Below are positions 32,418 to 39,119 of a stretch of 39,119 bases of DNA, one piece after another. This DNA comes from Phycisphaerae bacterium (GTDB taxonomy: Bacteria; Planctomycetota; Phycisphaerae; Phycisphaerales; UBA1924). The notes beneath the pieces are model-generated. The model was not told where the DNA came from, did no database searches, and saw nothing but the letters and a program-made list of their open reading frames with translations. The stretch is from NCBI GenBank assembly GCA_030432255.1, contig JAUIHS010000033.1, positions 1-39,119 on the forward strand, read 5' to 3'. How positions within the stretch are numbered: the first letter of the stretch is position 1; every line of letters begins with the position of its first letter. A program made the position numbers and the translations under genes.

Positions 32418-33695
32418 ATGCCTCTCAGCCCGCTGCAATTCGACGATGTCACCGGCGCGGCCATGGCTCCGGATGAATCCGGCCTCTACATCACGACAAC
32501 GGATCATGCCGTCGATCTCTTCGCGCTGGTTGAAGAGGTCTCGCCCGAACTCTGTGTGATGGGCCTGCTGCTTCTCGCCGCTTATGTCATTCTGCGTTCA
32601 CCGATGCGACTCGGGCAGCCGCAGGTCGCGAGCATGGTCGCGGCGGCCGCGGCATGCGTTCCCTTCCTCGCTCAGTTCGGCTTCGAGCACGAGCCGCCGC
32701 AATGCTGGTCGACTGAAGTCGTCGATGCGCTGAACCATGATCAACTCAAGGCCATGGCGCCGATCATTGAGAAGGGCGATGTGCTTCATCGGGTTGATCT
32801 GAAGACCGGCGCACGGTCGCGCATCGCGTTCCTGTGGGGTGACAGCATCGTCGATAGCGGCTTGAAGATTGCGCCTGACAGCAGAACGGCGGTCGTGCAG
32901 CTCATTCGCGATGGTCACAGGCCCATCGCGATTGACCTGCGCACGGGCCATGAGATCTGCACCGCTCCGCGCGTCGGATCAGCCTACGGCGAGTCATGGG
33001 ACGACATTCTCGGGTTCAGTGCTGACAGCCGGACTGTGTACCTCTCGGCAAAACGCGGCAGAGAGTCTGCTGTCGCCGCGTGGACGCCCGAGGCCAATCA
33101 GGTGAGGACGCTCTTCACGATGCCGTCGGTCAAGTCGACCGGGTTCTGCGGCTCCGTCCAGTTCTGGCAGCCACCCTGGGTGACGTCGGTGGAGGTTGAA
33201 GGAAAGGACTGGTTCCTGCGCTGCCCCGATTCTGACTTTCCGATGAGCAAGGCGTTGCTGCACGAATTGATCGACGAAGCGGGCGCCGTTCGCGCCCGGT
33301 TCCCGTTCAACAACGACTTCACGCGAGCGAGTGTTCGCGGGCATCGCGCGGCGATGCCTGAGATCGGCTGGATCCGGATCACGAACTTCGAGGATCCCCG
33401 GGAGGACCAGTTGCTCCGCCATTCCCGGACCACGCTCGACACGTCATTCAGCAGCGATCTGCAATTCCTGGCCAGCTACGACCTTTTTCGGAACAGGACC
33501 GCGATCACCCTGTGGGATCTTGCGACGTCGCTCGAGATCGGGCAGGTGCCGCTGGAGGTCGACCGTCACCATACGCCGGGTATCTTCCTCGCCTCGGAGT
33601 CCGGGCGACTCGCGGTGCTTGAGCGCAATCGAACCGGTACGAATACTCTGCACCTCTTCGACCTCAGCGAAGTGCCAGGGTGGCGGGAACGATGA
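32418..33695 (+). CDS. Membrane-anchored beta-propeller-like protein, paralogue A (no zinc ribbon)
   Basis: A 425-aa protein of unknown function. It opens with a WD40-like strand set (AAMAPDESGLYITTTDHAVDLF) followed by two close transmembrane segments (about 45-60 and 69-87). About 330 residues with repeated blade-like patterns follow (SGLKIAPDSRTAVVQLI, ILGFSADSRTVYLSA, SDLQFLASYDLF...ITLWDLATSLEIGQ). The next gene has the same plan with a zinc ribbon between the helices, so they are tandem paralogues. Both ends should be on the same side of the membrane. AAGGAG is five bases before the ATG. Confidence 0.85.
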   Translation: MPLSPLQFDDVTGAAMAPDESGLYITTTDHAVDLFALVEEVSPELCVMGLLLLAAYVILRSPMRLGQPQVASMVAAAAACVPFLAQFGFEHEPPQCWSTEVVDALNHDQLKAMAPIIEKGDVLHRVDLKTGARSRIAFLWGDSIVDSGLKIAPDSRTAVVQLIRDGHRPIAIDLRTGHEICTAPRVGSAYGESWDDILGFSADSRTVYLSAKRGRESAVAAWTPEANQVRTLFTMPSVKSTGFCGSVQFWQPPWVTSVEVEGKDWFLRCPDSDFPMSKALLHELIDEAGAVRARFPFNNDFTRASVRGHRAAMPEIGWIRITNFEDPREDQLLRHSRTTLDTSFSSDLQFLASYDLFRNRTAITLWDLATSLEIGQVPLEVDRHHTPGIFLASESGRLAVLERNRTGTNTLHLFDLSEVPGWRER

Positions 33696-33764
33696 CCGGC
33701 AATCGCGTGGCGGTGGTTGGCATAAGTGTCGCATGTCCGGGTAACCGTGAGTCTTCGTGAGCCC

Positions 33765-35234
33765 ATGACCGTCCACCCTGTCAACATCCCGCACTCCACA
33801 GACCTCCTTGAAGTGACCTTTGCGCCGCAGGGCGACACGCTGTACGTCGCGGCAAACTCCGAAGTGGTGAATCTCTGGTCGATCTGCGTCTTCCACTGGC
33901 CGGAGATCCTTGGCGGTCTCCTCGCCCTGATCCTGCTCGTTTGCACCTGGCGCCTGGTTCGAATCGTGCGCCGGCCACGGATTGAAGGGCGCGTGTACTG
34001 CGGCAGGTGCAACTACGACGTCACGGATGCTCCCCCGACCTGTCCGGAGTGCGGGCGCGATCTGGAGGCGAAGCCCGCACGTCCGGGAAAGACCCGGCTC
34101 CGGCGTTCCATTCCGACGATTGTGATCGTGCTGGTCACCTGCCTCCTGTACGCGATGCCCTGGGCCATGAACGTGGGTCGTCAATGGCCGGCCGTTGCCG
34201 GCTGGTTCCAGTGGGATTCGGCTGAGGCCGTGACATGGATCCAGGATCGGCCGATCACCCGACTCCAACCGTTTGTTCGCCGAGGCACCGAGCTACTTGC
34301 AGTGAACCCGGCGACTGCCGAGTGGCGCCGTGTTGCTTTCGTTGACCTGCCCTTTGCTGTCGGGAACGAGTTCGATCTGAAAATCTCTCCCGATGGCCGG
34401 TGGGCCACCTTGAGAAACGACTACCAGTCACTGACAGCGATCGACCTGCAGTCCGGGGGCGTCATCGGCGTACGTGGGTCGATCACACAGCGAGTCACCC
34501 GAGGGCGGCCGAGCGTCTGGACTTCGGTCGCGGGGTACAACGCCGACAGCAGCAGCGTCTTTGCCGTCTGGCACAACGAGTCGGAGCGGCGTGTCTCGCT
34601 CGTGGAGTGGAATCCTGTGACCCAGGCGGTCCGCATCGTCGAGGAACGGGAGAGCAACGTCTATGACGGTGGTCGGATCGAAATGGTTGAGGCTGAGCGG
34701 TGGACTCGCTCAGTGACAGGCGAACCCGGTCAGTCCGCGCGTTTCCTGTCGATGTACGGAACCGTCAACCGATCGCTCGAAAGGAAACTGATGGAAGTTG
34801 CGGTGGTCGATGATCAGGGCGGGGCGGTCGAGGCATTCGGGGTTACCCCCAACTCGCAGGCTGAGCCCTATCTCTGCGCCGACGGGAGCGTGATCTTCCT
34901 CGATATGCCGCGACCCATGATCAAGAGGCCGGACGAGAAGGCGCAGCCCTTGAAACTTCAGCCGCCGCCCGCTCCGGTTCGTCAGACACTGGGGCGATTG
35001 GTCGTCAGCCCCGATGAGAGTCATCTGCTTGGCCTCGGGCATGAGACGATGGTCCTCTGGAACCTCAAGAGCGGTCAACTGCTGGCTTCGGTTGACCACG
35101 GCAGCAAAGTTCCAGCAGGGGTGGCTTTGTCAGCAGGAGGTCGTTCCGGTGCGATGATGCACATTGTCAGGAACAACTCCGGACGTTTCGACAAGTACCT
35201 CGACGTCATTCGCTTTCCCACGGATTCAGACTGA
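33765..35234 (+). CDS. Membrane-anchored beta-propeller-like protein, paralogue B (with zinc ribbon)
   Basis: A 489-aa paralogue of the preceding gene. The N-terminal blade-like stretch is VTFAPQGDTLYVAANSEVVNLW. The transmembrane helices are at about 46-67 and 114-135, and the loop between them holds CGRCNYDVTDAPPTCPECGRD (C79, C82, C93, C96), a zinc ribbon. Arg-rich flanks (RIVRRPRIEGR) suggest the loop is cytoplasmic and both ends extracytoplasmic. The C-terminal part has propeller-like repeats (DLKISPDGRWATLRND, RLVVSPDESHLLGLGHETMVLWNL). The start is uncertain: GTG 33726, GTG 33747 or ATG 33765. The ATG is chosen because it gives an N-terminus that aligns with paralogue A in length. Confidence 0.82.
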   Translation: MTVHPVNIPHSTDLLEVTFAPQGDTLYVAANSEVVNLWSICVFHWPEILGGLLALILLVCTWRLVRIVRRPRIEGRVYCGRCNYDVTDAPPTCPECGRDLEAKPARPGKTRLRRSIPTIVIVLVTCLLYAMPWAMNVGRQWPAVAGWFQWDSAEAVTWIQDRPITRLQPFVRRGTELLAVNPATAEWRRVAFVDLPFAVGNEFDLKISPDGRWATLRNDYQSLTAIDLQSGGVIGVRGSITQRVTRGRPSVWTSVAGYNADSSSVFAVWHNESERRVSLVEWNPVTQAVRIVEERESNVYDGGRIEMVEAERWTRSVTGEPGQSARFLSMYGTVNRSLERKLMEVAVVDDQGGAVEAFGVTPNSQAEPYLCADGSVIFLDMPRPMIKRPDEKAQPLKLQPPPAPVRQTLGRLVVSPDESHLLGLGHETMVLWNLKSGQLLASVDHGSKVPAGVALSAGGRSGAMMHIVRNNSGRFDKYLDVIRFPTDSD

Positions 35235-35238
35235 TCTT

Positions 35239-35256
35239 TGCCGACGTCCCTCGGCA
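35239..35256. terminator. Small hairpin in the convergent junction of paralogue B and the CoA-transferase
   Basis: TGCCGA (35239-35244) and TCGGCA (35251-35256) with a 6-base loop. It lies within the 24-base gap between two convergent genes but has no T-run in either direction. Confidence 0.3.
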
Positions 35257-35258
35257 GG

Positions 35259-35921
35259 CTACACCGCGATCTCCTTGACCCCATCGTCCACGAGGATCTC
35301 GCCGGCGGTCTTCTCGCGCACCTCATCCACTGTGACGCCCGGAGCAAGTTCCGTCAGGCGGAAGAGGCCCTTGTCCTCATCCATCTCCAGCACGCACAGG
35401 TCCGTGATCACCATGTCAATGCAGCGCACGCCAGTCAACGGAAGAGTGCACTCCGGAACGATCTTGGAGACGCCCTTCTTGTTGCAGTGCTCCATCGTCA
35501 CGACGACCTTGCGCACGCCCGCAACCAGATCCATGGCGCCACCCATCCCCTTGACCATCTTGCCGGGAATCATCCAGTTCGCGATGTCGCCGTGCTGGGA
35601 GACCTCCATCGCGCCCAGGATGGCCATGTCAATGTGGCCGCCGCGGATCATGGCGAAGGAGTCGGAGGAGGAGAAGTACGCGGCCCCCTCCCGCGCGGTG
35701 ATCGTCTGCTTTCCGGCGTTGATGAGGTCGGCATCGACTTCCTGTTCGGAGGGGAAGGGGCCGATACCGAGGAGTCCGTTCTCACTCTGGAGCCAGATAT
35801 CCATGCCATCGGGAATGTGGTTGGCAACGAGTGTCGGCATACCGATGCCGAGGTTCACCACGTAGCCATCCTTGAGTTCCTTTGAAGCCCGGATCGTGAT
35901 CTGTTCACGTGTCAGCGGCAT
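35259..35921 (-). CDS. 3-oxoacid CoA-transferase subunit B
   Basis: Beta subunit (220 aa) of a class I CoA-transferase that moves CoA between a 3-oxoacid (for example acetoacetate) and succinyl- or acetyl-CoA. The catalytic Glu is in SENGLLG (Glu47), and GIGMPTLVA and [17 protein letters not shown] are typical motifs. AAGGA nine bases before ATG 35921. Encoded 58 bases downstream of subunit A on the same strand; the pair forms the active enzyme. Acid specificity (succinyl-CoA, acetate or butyrate) is not evident from sequence. Confidence 0.95.
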   Translation of the reverse strand: MPLTREQITIRASKELKDGYVVNLGIGMPTLVANHIPDGMDIWLQSENGLLGIGPFPSEQEVDADLINAGKQTITAREGAAYFSSSDSFAMIRGGHIDMAILGAMEVSQHGDIANWMIPGKMVKGMGGAMDLVAGVRKVVVTMEHCNKKGVSKIVPECTLPLTGVRCIDMVITDLCVLEMDEDKGLFRLTELAPGVTVDEVREKTAGEILVDDGVKEIAV

Positions 35922-35979
35922 CGCACTTCATCCTTCCGTGTCATCGTCACTCTGTTTCGTGTGTGGAGCGCCACAGTCT

Positions 35980-36705
35980 TCAACCCGAACGCACCGTGCG
36001 TTGCTCGATGCGCTTCTCTGGTGCGGTCTGGATGATCGCGTCGACGTAGGACCCTGGCGTGTGCACCTGGTCGGGATCGATGGCGCCGACCTCGACGATC
36101 TCCTCCACCTCGACGAGCGTGACGGTCGCGGCCTGTGCCATCATGGGGTTGAAGTTCCGCGCGGTCTTGCGGAAGAGCAGATTGCCGGCACGGTCCGCCT
36201 TCCACGCCTTGACCAGCGCGAGGTCCGCCCACAGGCCGGACTCGAGTATGTACTGGCGGGTGCGGCCGCGGAATTCGATGTCCCGATGTTCCTTGCCTTC
36301 GGCGACGGGTGAGCCGACGCCGGTGGCGGTGAAGAACGCGGGAATGCCGGCGCCGCCGGCCCGGATCCGCTCGGCGAGGGTGCCCTGCGGGTTGAACTCG
36401 ATCTCCAGTTCGCCGGAAAGGAACTGCCGCTCAAACTCGGCGTTCTCGCCGACATACGAGGAGACCATCCGGGCGATCTGGCGGGTCTGGAGCAGCAGGC
36501 CGAGGCCGAAGTCGTCCACCCCCGCATTGTTGGAGATGCACGTCAGGCCCGATACCCCGGAATCCCGCAGCGCCACGATCAGGTGCTCGGGGATTCCGCA
36601 CAGACCGAACCCGCCCACCATGACGGTCATGCCGTCACGGACACTTCCGCGTTCCCGGGCAAACTCCAGTGCCGATACTGCCGAATCATGGACTTTGTTG
36701 AGCAT
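35980..36705 (-). CDS. 3-oxoacid CoA-transferase subunit A
   Basis: Alpha subunit (241 aa). [10 protein letters not shown] (32-41) is the conserved CoA-binding loop, and [23 protein letters not shown] and FNPMMAQAA are also class I CoA-transferase landmarks. The first gene of the scoAB-type pair, transcribed away from the sahR-ahcY unit, with a shared 74-base divergent promoter region. No strong Shine-Dalgarno. The pair probably functions in ketone-body or fatty-acid metabolism. Confidence 0.95.
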   Translation of the reverse strand: MLNKVHDSAVSALEFARERGSVRDGMTVMVGGFGLCGIPEHLIVALRDSGVSGLTCISNNAGVDDFGLGLLLQTRQIARMVSSYVGENAEFERQFLSGELEIEFNPQGTLAERIRAGGAGIPAFFTATGVGSPVAEGKEHRDIEFRGRTRQYILESGLWADLALVKAWKADRAGNLLFRKTARNFNPMMAQAATVTLVEVEEIVEVGAIDPDQVHTPGSYVDAIIQTAPEKRIEQRTVRSG

Positions 36706-36734
36706 GGCCGAAGCCTATCACAGGGCAGGACCGC

Positions 36735-36763
36735 TTGACAGGGCATGAAGGGGGTTCTACCCT
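36735..36763 (+). promoter_or_regulatory. Sigma70-like promoter of sahR-ahcY
   Basis: A perfect -35 TTGACA at 36735-36740 is followed, after 17 bases, by TACCCT (36758-36763), which keeps the key T, A and final T of the -10 hexamer. Transcription would begin near 36770, giving a very short leader before the ATG at 36780. The TTG inside this -35 box opens the same reading frame but is not the start. Confidence 0.6.
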
Positions 36764-36784
36764 TCATCCGGATGAACGGATGAA
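36763..36784. promoter_or_regulatory. Candidate SahR operator
   Basis: TTCATCCGGATGAA (36763-36776) is a perfect 14-bp palindrome placed from the end of the -10 box to just before the start codon. A third half-site GGATGAA (36778-36784) overlaps the ATG, giving two direct half-sites 8 bases apart. This fits an ArsR-type dimer blocking transcription initiation. Confidence 0.55.
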
Positions 36785-37736
36785 TCAGTTAGTCGACACA
36801 AACACGATCACCGCCCGGCTCGCCTCCCTGAGCGAACCCATTCGGCTGCGCACCTGTCGCCTGCTCGAGCGACAGGAACTCAGTGTCGGTGAAGTCGCAC
36901 GCGTGCTGCAACTGCCTCAGTCAACCGTCAGCCGCCACCTCAAGATCCTCTCAGAGGCCGGGTGGCTCATCCGACGCTCGGAAGGCACCGCCACGCTCTA
37001 CCGTCTCGTGCTCGATGATCTCACCACCGGTGCTCGCACGCTCTGGGTCACCGTCCGGGATCAGATGGACGATGACGCCACCCATCAGCAGGACCTCAGA
37101 CGCCTCGAAGCCGTCCTCGCCGAACGACGGACGGACAGCCAGACCTTCTTCGGACAGGTCGCCAATGAATGGGATCAGCTTCGCGGCGAACTCTTCGGGC
37201 GCCACTTCACGGCCCCGGCACTCCTCTCGTTGATCCCCCGGGGTTGGACCGTCGCGGACTTCGGCTGCGGGACGGGCAATGTTGCAGCATGGCTGGCCCC
37301 GCACGTGAACGAGGTGATTGCCATCGATCGCGCGGATGCAATGCTCAAGGCGGCGGAGAAGCGTCTTGCCGAGCACGAGAACGTCCGCTTCCTGAAGTCT
37401 TCCATCGAGGATGTTTCTCTCGAAGACAGCGCGGTCGATGCGGCGACCTGCCTGCTCGTTCTGCACTTCATCGAAGATCCGGTCCCCGCCCTGCGCGAGA
37501 TGAATCGCGTTGTGCGTCCGGGTGGCCGCGTCCTCATTGTTGACATGTACACGCACGACCGATCGACGTTCCGGCACAGCATGGGACACCTGCATACCGG
37601 CTTTGCGCCGGAGGCGATGTGTGACCTGCTGGTCGAAGCCGGATTCGAAGATCCCGGCGTGGTTCCACTTCCCACTGATCCAAACGCCCGTGGCCCCGGA
37701 CTCTTCGCGGCCTCGGCAACAGCGCCCGGCGCCTGA
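36780..37736 (+). CDS. sahR: SahR-type ArsR-family regulator fused to a SAM/SAH-binding methyltransferase domain
   Basis: A 318-aa cytoplasmic regulator. Residues about 11-90 form an ArsR winged helix (LSVGEVARVLQLPQSTVSRHLKIL, with basic wing RRSEGTATLY). Residues about 120-300 form a class I methyltransferase fold with DFGCGTGN (160-167), Asp183, and the post-motif PGGRVLIVDM. In proteobacterial SahR the methyltransferase-like domain senses S-adenosylhomocysteine and the protein represses the SAM-cycle genes, including ahcY, until SAH accumulates. This gene lies immediately upstream of ahcY, so the same role is inferred. It lacks evident Cys metal sites of metal-sensing ArsR proteins. The ATG at 36780 is chosen over the open TTG at 36735, which lies in the -35 box. 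Confidence 0.85.
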   Translation: MNQLVDTNTITARLASLSEPIRLRTCRLLERQELSVGEVARVLQLPQSTVSRHLKILSEAGWLIRRSEGTATLYRLVLDDLTTGARTLWVTVRDQMDDDATHQQDLRRLEAVLAERRTDSQTFFGQVANEWDQLRGELFGRHFTAPALLSLIPRGWTVADFGCGTGNVAAWLAPHVNEVIAIDRADAMLKAAEKRLAEHENVRFLKSSIEDVSLEDSAVDAATCLLVLHFIEDPVPALREMNRVVRPGGRVLIVDMYTHDRSTFRHSMGHLHTGFAPEAMCDLLVEAGFEDPGVVPLPTDPNARGPGLFAASATAPGA

Positions 37737-37775
37737 CACCGGCGTCGGTACGCCATCACACCAAGGAGACATACT

Positions 37776-39119
<1,344 letters not shown>

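Noticed and set aside
36735..36779. Upstream TTG start extending sahR
   Set aside because: The TTG is part of a perfect -35 box TTGACA and the extension would cover the promoter and operator.
37737..37775. SAH riboswitch upstream of ahcY
   Set aside because: Only 39 bases separate sahR from ahcY, too short, and the regulator supplies the SAH sensing instead.

Overview
The window is GC-rich (roughly 60%), densely packed bacterial chromosome. The gene set suggests a planctomycete, most plausibly the Phycisphaerae lineage. The signs are membrane proteins with a CxxC-GY...CPECGR zinc ribbon, a mixed PilMNOP/GspDEFG machine with several 'FTLxE' pseudopilins, HEAT-repeat exported proteins, and a methyltransferase-type ArsR regulator next to ahcY. 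This assignment is inference; no rRNA, tRNA, IS element, prophage or CRISPR array is visible. Most genes have a good Shine-Dalgarno (AAGGAG/GGAGG-like), which settled many start codons, including GTG and one TTG start.

Layout. 1-4420: an exported dipeptidyl-peptidase-IV-like lipoprotein, a zinc-ribbon membrane protein, and a convergent adenylate-kinase-like gene. 4609-6405: recJ. 6406-21680, all on the minus strand: one ~15 kb cluster that reads, in transcription order, two GspG-type pseudopilins, a GspH-type pseudopilin, PilM, PilN, PilO, a PilP/GspC-like protein, secretin GspD, a TPR lipoprotein, a histidine kinase, a single-domain response regulator, an HD-GYP protein, a STAS protein, the GspE ATPase with an MshEN-like domain, and GspF. 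Most junctions from PilM onward overlap by 1-4 bases. 21681-22073 is a ~390-base non-coding stretch with the upstream gene's terminator and a structured leader for the first pseudopilin. 22074-24275: an exported HEAT-repeat protein with an embedded degenerate receiver domain. 24504-26014: moeA and moaD, overlapping by 4 bases. 26219-26803: a DNA-binding response regulator with reversed domain order. 26938-32292: an orphan oligopeptide-type ABC ATPase, a lipoprotein, a YgfZ-like folate-binding protein, an M42 aminopeptidase and an M19 dipeptidase. 32418-35234: two tandem paralogous membrane beta-propeller proteins. 35259-36705: a two-subunit 3-oxoacid CoA-transferase. 36780-39119: a SahR-type ArsR/methyltransferase regulator followed by ahcY, which runs off the window end.

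How the genes work together. The main system is an envelope-spanning pseudopilus/secretin machine carrying its own signalling cassette (kinase, receiver, HD-GYP, STAS) inserted between the secretin and ATPase genes and translationally coupled to the ATPase. The ATPase has an N-terminal MshEN-like domain, a family known to bind cyclic-di-GMP, and the cassette encodes a predicted cyclic-di-GMP phosphodiesterase. This suggests a self-contained loop tuning secretion or pilus assembly; that is a hypothesis, not something shown here. A second regulatory unit is the sahR-ahcY pair, where a sigma70-like promoter is followed by a 14-bp perfect palindrome just before the regulator's start codon, consistent with SAH-responsive autoregulation.
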